Shown in pieces: positions 1 through 7,796 of a stretch of DNA of 10,219 bases (its first letter is position 1; every line of letters starts with the position of its first letter). The DNA is taken from NCBI GenBank assembly GCA_012962595.1, contig DTXE01000349.1, forward strand, positions 1 to 10,219, in the 5' to 3' direction. The position numbers and the translations under genes are program-made. This DNA comes from Syntrophaceae bacterium. GTDB lineage: Bacteria > Desulfobacterota > DTXE01. A model generated the notes under the pieces. The model ran no database searches. It was not told the DNA's origin and saw nothing but the letters and a program-made list of their open reading frames with translations.

Positions 1-212
1 TAGTTCAATATTTTAAATACACCCATTTGAAGAAAAGCTGGTGGAATTTAAGAATCAAGCAATTAAGGTTCCGGTTAATAAATATAGTAGGCCTTGTTGT
101 AAACCATGCAAGACGTACGACCCTTCGTTTATCCATAAATTATAAATATTTGGAAACATTCATTAAAATTTACAACCTTTTGTGTATTAAGCGCGTCGAG
201 TTATTGATTTAG
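1..212 (+). pseudogene. 3' end of a probable transposase gene, cut by the window edge
   Basis: A reading frame is open from the left edge (frame starting at base 3) to a TAG at 210-212, giving about 69 residues. A TTG at 27 could serve as a start, but nothing like a Shine-Dalgarno site precedes it, so this is better read as the tail of a longer protein. The peptide is very basic and has the pattern (L/I)xNIxGxVVxHARRTxLRLS followed by an aromatic-rich helix, which I associate from memory with the extreme C-terminus of IS1380/IS4-like DDE transposases. No catalytic residues are visible because they would lie upstream. Whether the element is intact or a relic cannot be decided here, and the type 'pseudogene' is only a placeholder for a partial gene. 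Family assignment is tentative; it could also be an unrelated basic ORF. Confidence 0.4.
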
Positions 213-324
213 TCAATCGAATATCAAAAAACAAAATTTAATCAAGTACAAATCTCTTTATTTTCTCCATTTTTTCAAATACTTTCTTCAAAAACCAACC
301 AAATTGATGAGGAGGTGAGATATA
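213..324. other. AT-rich spacer upstream of the cupin gene
   Basis: This stretch lies between the transposase-like tail and the cupin gene. It should carry the right end of any insertion element and the promoter of the cupin-fdhA pair. I could not find a convincing -35/-10 pair: the TTGATT at 204-209 has no good partner 16-18 bases downstream. A short inverted repeat ATTGA-N5-TCAAT sits at 203-217, overlapping the stop codon of the preceding frame. Only one side of the putative element is in view, so terminal inverted repeats cannot be tested. Confidence 0.4.
311..318 (+). promoter_or_regulatory. Shine-Dalgarno site deciding a TTG start
   Basis: GGAGGTGA, a near-perfect anti-16S match, lies six bases before the TTG at 325. 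It is the main reason for accepting the non-ATG start of the cupin gene; the frame has no ATG nearby. Confidence 0.85.
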
Positions 325-591
325 TTGGAAATTAAGGTAGAAAGGCTATCTGAGGAAAAGTTAAAATCATTAGGTGTGGATAGCTGGAGTCCCTGGGAAT
401 GTGAGCCCAGTACCTTTGATTGGGAATATACATCTGATGAAACGGCTTATGTATTAGAAGGAAAGGTGAAGGTTAAAACTCCCACAGGTGAAGTTGAAAT
501 TAATGAAGGCGATTTGGTACGTTTCCCGAAGGGACTTAAATGCACTTGGAAGGTAATAAAGAAAATCAGAAAGGTTTATACCTTTGAGTAA
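325..591 (+). CDS. small single-domain cupin protein (Cupin_3 / EutQ-like)
   Basis: An 88-residue protein that is essentially one conserved cupin beta-barrel. Motif 1 is around residues 38-53 (DETAYVLEGKVKV) and motif 2 around 60-75 (NEGDLVRFPKGLKCTW), with the family's W-E...FDWEY lead-in at 24-35. This pattern fits the DUF861/Cupin_3 group related to EutQ and ureidoglycolate-hydrolase-like cupins. The usual metal-binding histidines of cupins are absent: there is no His in the protein at all, so classic metal-dependent dioxygenase chemistry is unlikely; a binding or sensing role is possible. The TTG start is fixed by a strong ribosome binding site at 311-318. The stop lies 53 bp before the formate dehydrogenase start with no clear terminator between, so the two may be co-transcribed. 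Substrate is unknown. Confidence 0.85.
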   Translation: MEIKVERLSEEKLKSLGVDSWSPWECEPSTFDWEYTSDETAYVLEGKVKVKTPTGEVEINEGDLVRFPKGLKCTWKVIKKIRKVYTFE

Positions 592-644
592 AAACAGGCT
601 CCTTTGGGTTTTTCCATAGAGACTTTAGGTCAAAAGCTTTCATT

Positions 645-2732
645 ATGGTCATCCCAAAAGGTATGAGCACTCGAAAGATCCGTACAACTTGCAGCTATTG
701 CGGTTGTGGTTGTCAAATCAACTTAGAAGTATCCGACACCAAACTAATCAGGGTGATACCCCACAAAGGATTCGGTCTAAATAGTCTAAATAAAGGAAGT
801 ATCTGTATAAAAGGCACTCTTGGCCACCATTTCATTAGACATAAAGATCGATTGAGAAAACCACTTATTAAAAAGGGAAAAGGATTTCAGGAAGTAAACT
901 GGGACGAGGCCCTTGATTTAGTGGCAGATAGCCTTTCCAGAATAAGGGCTGCCTATGGTGCTGATAGTATCGCAGGGTTAGGTTCTGCCAAATGTACTAA
1001 TGAAGAGAACTACGTAATGCAGAAATTTATGCGGGCTGTCATTGGTACTAATAATATAGACCATTGCGCTCGACATTGCCATGCCTCCAGTATAGCTGCT
1101 CTGGCTGCTGCCTTTGGTAGCGCAGCAATGACCAACTCTATCAGTGACATAGAAAAGGCTGATGTAATTCTTCTAATTGGCAGCAACACTACCGAGAATC
1201 ACCCTGTTATTGGCATCAAGATCAGAAACGCTGTGGCAAGAAAAGGCAAAAAGTTGATCGTGGTAGATCCCCGTGAGATAGATTTGGCGAAATATGCTGA
1301 TATGTGGCTGCGTCCAGTTCCTGGGACAGATGTAGCCTGGCTTAATGGGATGATGCATGTGATCATTGCTGAGGACCTGTGGAATAAAGGTTATGTGGAA
1401 ACTAGGACCGAAAATTTTCTGGCCTTAAAAGAAACTGTCAAAAAATATAACCCTGAACTGGTAGAAAAGATTACTGGGATTCTACCCCAGGACCTTATAA
1501 AGGCTGCCCACCTATATGCCAGGGCAGAAAGGGCATCTATCATTTATGCCATGGGAATGACCCAATATGTAAAGGGAACAGATAATGTCAAGGCCGTTGC
1601 TAACTTAGCCATGTTGTGTGGCAATGTGGGTATTGAAGGAGGAGGAGTAAATCCTCTTAGGGGTCAGAACAATGTTCAAGGGGCCTGTGATATGGGTTCC
1701 TTGCCCGATTTGCTCCCAGGTTATCAGAGTCTGTCCGATGCCGCTACCATTCACAAGTTTGAGGAAACCTGGGGTGTCCCACTCCCCACTGCGCCAGGCC
1801 TAACTGCCACAGAGATCTTAACGGCCTCAAAAGAAGGTAGAATCAAGGCATTATACATAATGGGTGAGAATCCCTTAATAAGCTTTCCTGACAGTAGCTA
1901 CATGAGGGAGGCCTTGAAAAGATTGGAGTTTTTGGTCGTCCAGGACATATTTTTAACTGAGACAGGGAAATTGGCAGCCATAGTCTTACCTTCCGCCAGT
2001 TTTGCAGAAAAAGATGGAACCTTCACCAATACCGAGAGGCGTATTCAAAGGGTGAGGCAAGCGTTTGTACCTTATGAGGATGCTAAATTAGATTGGGAAA
2101 TTATTACCTTAGTTTCTGAGAGAATGGGTTATAAAATGGGATATCAGTCCCCAGAGGATATTATGCAAGAGATTGCCTCCTTGACGCCCATTTATGGTGG
2201 TATCTATTATGCTCGATTGGAAAAACAAGGTATCCAGTGGCCTTGTCCAGATGAAAATCATCCGGGGACCCCATTTCTCCATAAGGATGGTTTTGATCGA
2301 GGTTTAGGACTATTTCATCCTGTAGAATTTGCGCCACCGACAGAGCTACCTGATGAGGATTATCCCTTCATTCTCTCTACAGGAAGGGTACGGTATCACT
2401 ACAATACCGGCACTCTGAGCCGCAGATGTTCAAACCTTAACAGGAGATATCCTGAACCTTTTGTGGAAATTAATCCTATAGATGCTACGGTATTGGGGAT
2501 AGATAATGGTACATTCGTGAGGGTATCTTCACGTAGGGGCAGTGTAATCGCCAAGGTCCGCATAACGGAAAGAATCCCAGCCGGGGTTCTATTTATACCA
2601 TTTCATTTTAGAGAGGCTGCAGCCAATCTCTTGACCCTTATCGCTTTAGATCCCATAGCCAAAATTCCAGAATACAAGTTCTGTGCAGTAAATGTAAAGC
2701 CCTTAAAGGGAATTGGGAGTAAAAAGGATTAA
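645..2732 (+). CDS. fdhA: molybdopterin oxidoreductase, formate dehydrogenase alpha (catalytic) subunit, Cys type
   Basis: A 695-residue bis-MGD enzyme of the FdhF/FdhA family, expected to interconvert formate and CO2. One [4Fe-4S] cluster is bound by C16, C19, C23 and C54 near the N-terminus. K56 matches the lysine that links cluster and pterin. The motif HCARHCH places the Mo/W ligand at C145 (codon TGC at 1077-1079) followed by H146, where E. coli FdhF has Sec140-His141. Arg339 in VNPLRGQNNVQGACDMG matches the active-site arginine Arg333. A molydopterin-dinucleotide-binding domain closes the protein from about residue 570. Length is close to E. coli FdhF (715), with no N-terminal ferredoxin or [2Fe-2S] extension and no Tat signal, so it should be cytoplasmic and depend on separate electron partners, none of which is in the window. 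The start is uncertain: ATG 645 or ATG 663; neither has a good ribosome binding site. Formate specificity is inferred from the motifs. Confidence 0.88.
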   Translation: MVIPKGMSTRKIRTTCSYCGCGCQINLEVSDTKLIRVIPHKGFGLNSLNKGSICIKGTLGHHFIRHKDRLRKPLIKKGKGFQEVNWDEALDLVADSLSRIRAAYGADSIAGLGSAKCTNEENYVMQKFMRAVIGTNNIDHCARHCHASSIAALAAAFGSAAMTNSISDIEKADVILLIGSNTTENHPVIGIKIRNAVARKGKKLIVVDPREIDLAKYADMWLRPVPGTDVAWLNGMMHVIIAEDLWNKGYVETRTENFLALKETVKKYNPELVEKITGILPQDLIKAAHLYARAERASIIYAMGMTQYVKGTDNVKAVANLAMLCGNVGIEGGGVNPLRGQNNVQGACDMGSLPDLLPGYQSLSDAATIHKFEETWGVPLPTAPGLTATEILTASKEGRIKALYIMGENPLISFPDSSYMREALKRLEFLVVQDIFLTETGKLAAIVLPSASFAEKDGTFTNTERRIQRVRQAFVPYEDAKLDWEIITLVSERMGYKMGYQSPEDIMQEIASLTPIYGGIYYARLEKQGIQWPCPDENHPGTPFLHKDGFDRGLGLFHPVEFAPPTELPDEDYPFILSTGRVRYHYNTGTLSRRCSNLNRRYPEPFVEINPIDATVLGIDNGTFVRVSSRRGSVIAKVRITERIPAGVLFIPFHFREAAANLLTLIALDPIAKIPEYKFCAVNVKPLKGIGSKKD

Positions 2733-2741
2733 CTAAGCCGT

Positions 2742-3302
2742 CTACAATTCTAAATCACTGGCTATACCTTGCATAGCCCTTAAGCTTATGTCTATAAATT
2801 CATCCAAGGGAATGCCGATCTTTTCACAGAGTCTTATTAAGTCTCTATTTACACCTTGAGCAAAGGCCTTCTCCTTCATGCGCTTCCTAATAGATTTGGG
2901 CTTTACACTGGCTATCTTCTTATCAGGATATACCAAGGTGGTGGCTACAATGAGCCCTGTGATGGTTTCAGCACAGGTAAGGGCATAATCCATTTCGGTC
3001 TTTCGCTCTATATTGAGAGACTCTGCATTATGTGCCTTGATGGCCTGTATAATGGATTCTTCTGTGCCCTTCTCTTTTAAGATATTTTCGGTCACCAGAC
3101 CATGTCTCTGGGGCTTATCTTTGGTCTCTTCATAGTCTAGGTCATGAAGGAGCCCTGCAATTCCCCATAGGTCCTCATTATGTCCCAGTCTTCTTGCCAG
3201 GGCCCTCATTATGGCCTCGGTGGCCAAAACATGCTTTTTTAAGCTACCCGGTTTCAGGTATTGGTCGATAAGAATAAGTGCATGGGAACGTGTGGGTACC
3301 AT
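2742..3302 (-). CDS. HD-domain phosphohydrolase-like protein
   Basis: A 186-residue soluble protein with a single HD domain. The metal-binding set is visible: H24 (KKHVLATE), the H53-D54 doublet (GLLHDLDYEE), H67, H91 (IKAHN) and a likely D105. This layout is that of small HD/HDIG phosphohydrolases, often nucleotide- or phosphate-ester-directed; no substrate can be read from the sequence. The C-terminal part (about 125-186) is a basic and helical tail. Its ATG forms a TAATG overlap with the stop of the upstream Rho-N gene, and a GAAGGG site sits seven bases before it, so translation is probably coupled. It is the last gene of the minus-strand cluster and ends 9 bp from the end of the convergent fdhA, with no hairpin seen between them. 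Confidence 0.85.
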   Translation of the reverse strand: MVPTRSHALILIDQYLKPGSLKKHVLATEAIMRALARRLGHNEDLWGIAGLLHDLDYEETKDKPQRHGLVTENILKEKGTEESIIQAIKAHNAESLNIERKTEMDYALTCAETITGLIVATTLVYPDKKIASVKPKSIRKRMKEKAFAQGVNRDLIRLCEKIGIPLDEFIDISLRAMQGIASDLEL

Positions 3303-3631
3303 TAAGCAGCCCTTCTGGTCATTTTCTTCAACCTACTTATCCTTTTTCTCAGTACATCCACCAGCTTTCTGTCCCTATTCTTACGGGCCTCTTCCCTCTT
3401 GGCCTTTAGTTCCCTAATCTTCTTCTTTAAATCCCTTATGGAGGCATGTGATTTTTTCTTGACCACATCTTCAATACCTCTGGCCTTCTTTACGGCAGCT
3501 AAAAGCTCCTCCTTATTCATCCCATGGACACCCACTATTTCCGGTATGGAAAGGGCCATTTCTCTCAGTTCTTTAGCGGTCATCTTCTCCAGTGGCTTCT
3601 CCGCCTTTTCTTTCCTCTCCTTTTTCCCCAT
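3302..3631 (-). CDS. Rho N-terminal (SAP-like) domain basic protein
   Basis: A 109-residue, strongly basic protein. Residues about 16-54 ([36 protein letters not shown]) match the Rho_N fold, the small helical domain at the start of transcription terminator Rho that is also found alone in other proteins. Residues about 61-105 are a lysine/arginine/glutamate-rich helix, likely a coiled coil or nucleic-acid-binding arm. No Rho RNA-binding (cold-shock) domain or ATPase follows, so it is not Rho. The ATG at 3631 lies inside the slipin gene in another frame, giving a 59-bp overlap. That start is preferred because GGGAGGAG stands six bases upstream; the only later in-frame methionine start (residue 17) would leave an 11-bp overlap but would waste this site. 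Function unknown; nucleic-acid binding is inference. Confidence 0.8.
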   Translation of the reverse strand: MGKKERKEKAEKPLEKMTAKELREMALSIPEIVGVHGMNKEELLAAVKKARGIEDVVKKKSHASIRDLKKKIRELKAKREEARKNRDRKLVDVLRKRISRLKKMTRRAA

Positions 3632-4430
3632 GAATATCTCCTCCCTTTACTTCTTTTAATACTTCTTCTTTCCTAGTCTTAGGTAATCCCACCTTTTCCA
3701 AAAATGGCCGGATAAGATCCATAGGTACGGGAAAGATAATGGTAGAGTTCTTTTCGGTAGCCACTTCCGTTAAGGTCTGAAGGAATCTAAGCTGCATGGC
3801 CATAGGATGAGTGCTGATAATCTCTGCCGCATCTGCCAATTTGGTTGATGCCTGATACTCCCCTTCGGCATGGATGACCTTGGCTCTTCTTTCTCTCTCT
3901 GCCTCAGCCTGCTTAGCCATAGCCCTTTGCATCTCTACCGGTAGATCAATATGTTTTACTTCTACCGCAGTAACCTTTATACCCCAGGGATCAGTATGCT
4001 TATCCAGAATGTCTGCCAGGGTAGTATTAAGTTTTTCCCGCTCACTCAAAAGCTCGTCTAACTCTGCCTGACCACAAACACTTCTCAAGGTGGTCTGTGC
4101 CAGCTGAGACGTAGCATAGAGATAATCCTCTACTTCAACTACGGCCTTATCGGGGTCCATTACCCTAAAATACACCACAGCATTCACCTTCACCGAAACA
4201 TTATCTCTGGTAATCACATCTTGAGGGGCTACATCCATGGTAACTAACCTCAGGCTTACTCTAACCATTCTATCTATAATAGGAATAAGAATAATCAGGC
4301 CCGGGCCTTTTGCCCCCAATAAACGTCCCAATCTAAATATTACCCCTCTTTCATACTCGTTGAGAACCCTAATAGCACTTGCCAAGAAGAGAACAAGAAG
4401 AACAAGTATGGTAATAGCTGTAATAGGCAT
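3573..4430 (-). CDS. slipin, SPFH/stomatin-family membrane protein
   Basis: A 285-residue SPFH protein. Residues 3-21 form one N-terminal membrane segment, followed by the stomatin signature ([23 protein letters not shown], 23-45) and the SPFH/Band-7 core to about residue 165. A helical stretch rich in A, E, R and K (166-205) is the oligomerisation coiled coil; a hydrophobic stretch near 230-246 ([14 protein letters not shown]) is typical of slipins. The tail from 250 is a charged low-complexity segment. Slipins form membrane-bound oligomers that scaffold membrane domains. It starts 16 nt after nfeD with a clear GGAGG site, reproducing the known nfeD-slipin operon; in Pyrococcus the NfeD homologue PH1510 cleaves the partner stomatin PH1511. 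The last 19 codons overlap the next gene. It could also be named stomatin-like or QmcA-like; the nfeD neighbour favours slipin. Confidence 0.93.
   Translation of the reverse strand: MPITAITILVLLVLFLASAIRVLNEYERGVIFRLGRLLGAKGPGLIILIPIIDRMVRVSLRLVTMDVAPQDVITRDNVSVKVNAVVYFRVMDPDKAVVEVEDYLYATSQLAQTTLRSVCGQAELDELLSEREKLNTTLADILDKHTDPWGIKVTAVEVKHIDLPVEMQRAMAKQAEAERERRAKVIHAEGEYQASTKLADAAEIISTHPMAMQLRFLQTLTEVATEKNSTIIFPVPMDLIRPFLEKVGLPKTRKEEVLKEVKGGDIHGEKGEERKGGEATGEDDR
3638..3645 (-). promoter_or_regulatory. strong Shine-Dalgarno site inside the slipin coding region
   Basis: On the minus strand the sequence reads GGGAGGAG, six bases before the ATG of the Rho-N gene. It falls within the last codons of slipin, where it encodes part of the charged tail. 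It supports the long 59-bp out-of-frame overlap as real rather than an over-extended prediction. Confidence 0.8.
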
Positions 4431-4446
4431 TTCACCCTCCTTTCTT

Positions 4447-5757
4447 TTACTTATTTTTAATCTTTTTTACCTTCAACCTGAGATGCTCAGAACCTATCAC
4501 CTCTATCTTTTCCCCAGATTCAATCACTTCCTCGCTTTCGGCATTCCAGTATTCTCCATGCACAAATACCTTTCCCTCTCCCACTATCCTCTTTGTAGCC
4601 ACACCCTGGGCGCCGATCAGACCCTCCATGCCTGTCTTGGGCTTTGAAACATAGGCCTTAAATGCCAGAGTTCCTATAATAAGAAAAAAGAGGGATATGG
4701 CCCCAACGGTGGGTATGACCGTCTTCCATGATACACCCATATAGGATGGCACTCTAAACAACATGAGAGAGCCTAATATTAGGCAGATAATGCCAGCAAT
4801 ACCCAGAAGACCAAAGCTGGTAACCTTTACCTCTAGAATAAAAAGGATGATGGACAGGATAATAAGCAAAATTCCGGCATAGTTAATAGGCAGGGTCTGA
4901 AAGGCAAAGAAGGCTAGGATTAAACAAATTCCACCTATAACACCAGGGAAGATAGCACCAGGATGAGCCAATTCAAAGAATAGACCGGTCATACCAATCA
5001 TCATCAGTACATAGGCTATATTGGGATCGCTCAGTGTCCTCAATATCCTATGGCGTAGGTTCTCTTCCAAAAATACTATGGAGGTCTCACGGGTAGAGAG
5101 CACCTCCTTACCATTCCTTTTGATCTCCCATCCATCAATCCTTTGGATAAGCTCATTTAAATCCCTTGCGATAAGGTCGATAACCATCAGGTTTAGTGCC
5201 TCATTTTCTGTGATAGAAACGCTTTTTCTCACCGCCTTTTCTGCCCACTGGACATTTCTTCTCCGTTTAGAAGCAATACTCTTTACATAAGCCACCATAT
5301 CGTTTTCCACCTTCCTCATCATCTCCTTATCCATTTCCTGACCCAGGGTTACCGGATGGGCTGCGCCTATATTGGTGCCAGGGGCCATGGCAGCGATGTC
5401 TGCTGCCAGTGTAATCATAACCCCTGCGGATGCCGCCCTTGCCCCACTGGGAGAAACATATACGATTACCGGAATCTCTGAATTGAGGATGCTCTTTACT
5501 ATGGAGCGCATGGAGAGGTCTAAGCCACCAGGGGTATCCAATTGGATAATAAGACAGTGGGCCTTGTCCTGGGCGGCCTTCTCCACGTTTTCTATAACAA
5601 ATTCAGCAATTGCTGGATTTATAGGCCCATTTACAGTCAATACGTAAATGAATCCTTTATGGGCAGCCTGGACATGTGATAATCCCCCGGTATAAATAAT
5701 TATCCATGCTGCCAAGCAAATAGTCCAAATGACCTTATATTTCTTTGGATTTTTCAT
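4447..5757 (-). CDS. NfeD-family membrane-bound serine protease (ClpP-class, long form)
   Basis: A 436-residue long-form NfeD (PH1510/YqeZ-like). Residues about 8-31 are a signal peptide or N-anchor. A ClpP/crotonase-like protease domain spans about 35-215, with DTPGG (74-78) as the oxyanion-loop motif and [10 protein letters not shown] placing the nucleophile at S110; by alignment from memory with the Pyrococcus PH1510 Ser/Lys dyad, K149 is the likely general base (K159 less so). Four to five membrane segments follow (about 247-370), then a soluble NfeD OB-fold domain (about 377-433). The protease domain should face the periplasm and the OB domain the cytoplasm. It is expected to act on the slipin encoded immediately downstream. 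The ATG overlaps the UDG stop as TAATG; no good ribosome site is near, so translation is likely coupled to UDG. Confidence 0.93.
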   Translation of the reverse strand: MKNPKKYKVIWTICLAAWIIIYTGGLSHVQAAHKGFIYVLTVNGPINPAIAEFVIENVEKAAQDKAHCLIIQLDTPGGLDLSMRSIVKSILNSEIPVIVYVSPSGARAASAGVMITLAADIAAMAPGTNIGAAHPVTLGQEMDKEMMRKVENDMVAYVKSIASKRRRNVQWAEKAVRKSVSITENEALNLMVIDLIARDLNELIQRIDGWEIKRNGKEVLSTRETSIVFLEENLRHRILRTLSDPNIAYVLMMIGMTGLFFELAHPGAIFPGVIGGICLILAFFAFQTLPINYAGILLIILSIILFILEVKVTSFGLLGIAGIICLILGSLMLFRVPSYMGVSWKTVIPTVGAISLFFLIIGTLAFKAYVSKPKTGMEGLIGAQGVATKRIVGEGKVFVHGEYWNAESEEVIESGEKIEVIGSEHLRLKVKKIKNK

Positions 5758-6503
5758 TATTTGCCACGTATTTTCTCATACTCCTTTTGAATTAACTGCA
5801 TATCCTCCCAGGCCTCTCTTTTTTTATAAGGATTGCGCAATAAGAATGCCGGGTGGTAAGTGGGTATGAGCCTTATGCCATGGTATGTGTGGATAACTCC
5901 CCTTAATTTAGATATACTCTCCTCAGTCTTAAGGAAAGTCTGGGTTGCCAAGGTACCTAGGGCACATATTATCCTAGGCTTAATGGCCTCAAGTTGTCTA
6001 GTAAGAAATGGTCCACAGGCCTCAATTTCGTCTTTCTGGGGGTTTCTGTTTCCAGGTGGACGACATTTAACTATATTACAGATATAAACTTCCTCACGCC
6101 TCAGATTTATGGCCTCAAGCATAAGGTTAAGCAGTTTCCCTGCCTGTCCTACAAAGGGCTTACCCTGTATATCCTCATCTCTGCCTGGGGCCTCTCCCAC
6201 AAATACAATATTAGCCCTTTGGTTTCCTGCACCGAATACAATGTTTTTGCGGGTAGCATGTAACTTACACCTTCTACAATCGCCTAGCTCCTTCCTTACA
6301 TCTTCAAGCTGGATAGAGTGTGCTTCACTAAGTGTATCTTTAAAAGACTGCATAGTCTGCTGGGTCAACTGAATGTGCCTTATTCCCAAGGCCTTTTGAT
6401 ATTCCAGATTGGTCTTAAGTAAGCCTATTATATTCAAAATTTCCTCAGGATAGTCCTTTGGCCATGTCAACCACTTCTTATAATCTCCACCACCTTGTCC
6501 CAT
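5757..6503 (-). CDS. type-4 (Fe-S) uracil-DNA glycosylase
   Basis: A 248-residue family-4 UDG that removes uracil from DNA after cytosine deamination, starting base-excision repair. The iron-sulfur cluster ligands are C76, C79, C147 (IVKCRPPGNR) and C163 (IEACGPF). Motif A is GEAPGRDEDIQGKPFVG (103-119) and motif B HPAFLLR (217-223). Roughly 70 residues precede the catalytic domain, a helical extension common in bacterial members but absent from the short thermophile enzymes. The ATG at 6503 lies 37 bp inside coaBC, with GGAGG four bases upstream; an alternative in-frame TTG at 6470 would overlap the coaBC TGA as TTGA. Type-4 enzymes are frequent in thermophiles and in lineages lacking Ung, but this does not prove a hot habitat. 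Function is confident; start choice is less so. Confidence 0.93.
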   Translation of the reverse strand: MGQGGGDYKKWLTWPKDYPEEILNIIGLLKTNLEYQKALGIRHIQLTQQTMQSFKDTLSEAHSIQLEDVRKELGDCRRCKLHATRKNIVFGAGNQRANIVFVGEAPGRDEDIQGKPFVGQAGKLLNLMLEAINLRREEVYICNIVKCRPPGNRNPQKDEIEACGPFLTRQLEAIKPRIICALGTLATQTFLKTEESISKLRGVIHTYHGIRLIPTYHPAFLLRNPYKKREAWEDMQLIQKEYEKIRGK

Positions 6504-7666
6504 ATCTCCTCCGCAACCTTCTCCTTTGTCATAAGAGGCAATTCTACAATGTCTCCTTTCCTATCCAAGATTTTTACCATATTGGTGTCACTCCCAAAAC
6601 CTGCCCCTGGGATACCAATGGGGTTAACTACCATCAGATCCACATTCTTCTCTTTGAGCTTCTTTTGTGCATGCTTTATAATGTCATGGGTTTCGGCAGC
6701 AAACCCTACCAGAATCCTATTTCCTTTCTTTTTCCCCAGTTCTTTTAAGATATCTGGATTTCTCTTCAGTCCTATCTCCATTTTGCCTGGGGTCTTTTTG
6801 ACCTTTTTATTAAAAAATCTTTGGGGCCGAAAATCTGATACCGCAGCCGCCTTAACAATAATGGAGGCATCCTCAAAATTATCTAAAACAGTATTTTTCA
6901 TTTCAAGGGCAGTTTTAACCCCTAATACCCTAACACCTCTGGGGGGCGTGAGGGTTGTGGGACCAGTTATCAAAGTGACCTCAGCCCCCCTACGCCTAGC
7001 TACCTTTGCCATAGCATAACCCATCTTACCCGATGAGGGGTTAGATAGAAATCTAACAGGGTCCAAAGGTTCCTGAGTGGACCCGGCAGTAACTAAGACC
7101 TTCTGCCCTGCTAAATCCTTGGAAGATAATATGGTTTTAATCTCCTCCACGATAGTCTCGACTTCGGCTAGACGTCCATATCCCTCAACACCACACGCTA
7201 GTTCACCCCATTCTGGTTCAACAAAGTAGAAACCCATATCTTTTAGCCTCTGTACATTTGCCTTAACTATCTCATTTTGCCACATATTAGTATTCATGGC
7301 GGGACAGATCAAAATTGGGGCCTGTGTAGCCAGTATTAATGTGGATAGAAGGTTATCTGCGATGCCGTGGGCAAATTTCCCCAAGGTGTTTGCGGTAGCA
7401 GGGGCAACAACTATTATATCTGCCTTATCCGCAAGGTCTACATGCACCAGAGGATCGCCTTTTGGTGGAGGGAAAAGGTTTGTAAAAACCCTGTTGCCAG
7501 ATAGGGTCTCAAGGGTCAGGGGGGTAATAAACTTAATGGCGCTTTTGGTCATAACTACATGAACATTTGCTCCCATTTTAGTGAGCTTGCTTATAAGGTC
7601 AGCACTCTTATAGGCTGCAATCCCACCACAAATGCCCAAGATGATATTTTTCTCTTTAAGAGGCAA
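6467..7666 (-). CDS. coaBC: bifunctional phosphopantothenoylcysteine decarboxylase / phosphopantothenate-cysteine ligase
   Basis: A 399-residue CoaBC (Dfp), which catalyses two consecutive steps of coenzyme A synthesis: CTP-dependent joining of cysteine to 4'-phosphopantothenate, then FMN-dependent decarboxylation. The N-terminal CoaC flavoprotein domain (about 5-180) has GGIAAYK, active-site H75 (LVHVD), the substrate-clamp motif PAMNTNMW (122-129) and C158 (ELACGVEGYGRL), matching E. coli His75 and Cys158. The CoaB domain (about 186-396) has SNPSSGKMGYA (208-218), AAAVSDFRP (273-281), a lysine-rich loop near 287-296 that includes the expected catalytic lysine, and GFAAET (321-326). Length is normal (E. 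coli 406). The start is TTG at 7666, supported by AGGTG five bases upstream. It is the first gene of the minus-strand cluster and lies behind the predicted promoter at 7722-7751. Confidence 0.96.
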   Translation of the reverse strand: MPLKEKNIILGICGGIAAYKSADLISKLTKMGANVHVVMTKSAIKFITPLTLETLSGNRVFTNLFPPPKGDPLVHVDLADKADIIVVAPATANTLGKFAHGIADNLLSTLILATQAPILICPAMNTNMWQNEIVKANVQRLKDMGFYFVEPEWGELACGVEGYGRLAEVETIVEEIKTILSSKDLAGQKVLVTAGSTQEPLDPVRFLSNPSSGKMGYAMAKVARRRGAEVTLITGPTTLTPPRGVRVLGVKTALEMKNTVLDNFEDASIIVKAAAVSDFRPQRFFNKKVKKTPGKMEIGLKRNPDILKELGKKKGNRILVGFAAETHDIIKHAQKKLKEKNVDLMVVNPIGIPGAGFGSDTNMVKILDRKGDIVELPLMTKEKVAEEIWDKVVEIIRSG

Positions 7667-7721
7667 TTAGACACCTAGAATGTTAGAGGCCATATTTTTA
7701 TACCTGAGGATTATCTAAATT

Positions 7722-7751
7722 ATTTTAGAATATTATTAAGCCCTAAGTCAA
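7722..7751 (-). promoter_or_regulatory. predicted sigma70-like promoter of the coaBC operon
   Basis: Read on the minus strand, TTGACT at 7751-7746 and TAAAAT at 7727-7722 each match five of six consensus bases and are 18 bases apart. Transcription would start near 7715, giving a leader of about 48 nt before the coaBC TTG. An inverted repeat TCTAAA-N4-TTTAGA (7714-7729) covers the -10 box and could be an operator, but such AT-rich repeats also arise by chance. Confidence 0.55.
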
Positions 7752-7796
7752 TCAAATTACTCTGGGGAACAATCTAAACGGGGTTTACATTATGTC

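Noticed and set aside
590..615. Terminator between the cupin and fdhA genes
   Set aside because: AAAAAC and GTTTTT flank this stretch, but the stem would be six mostly A-T pairs with little pairing inside, too weak to call.
1059..1092. Possible selenocysteine site in the formate dehydrogenase
   Set aside because: The Mo/W-ligand position (residue 145) is encoded by TGC at 1077-1079, not TGA; the frame has no internal TGA, so no Sec is needed.
4237..4647. + strand ORF across the nfeD-slipin junction
   Set aside because: It is antisense to two well-supported genes, with a peptide that looks like reverse-strand translation of hydrophobic segments.
6495..7019. Long + strand ORF opposite coaBC
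   Set aside because: It is the antisense shadow of a clear coaBC gene, has no family pattern and no ribosome binding site.
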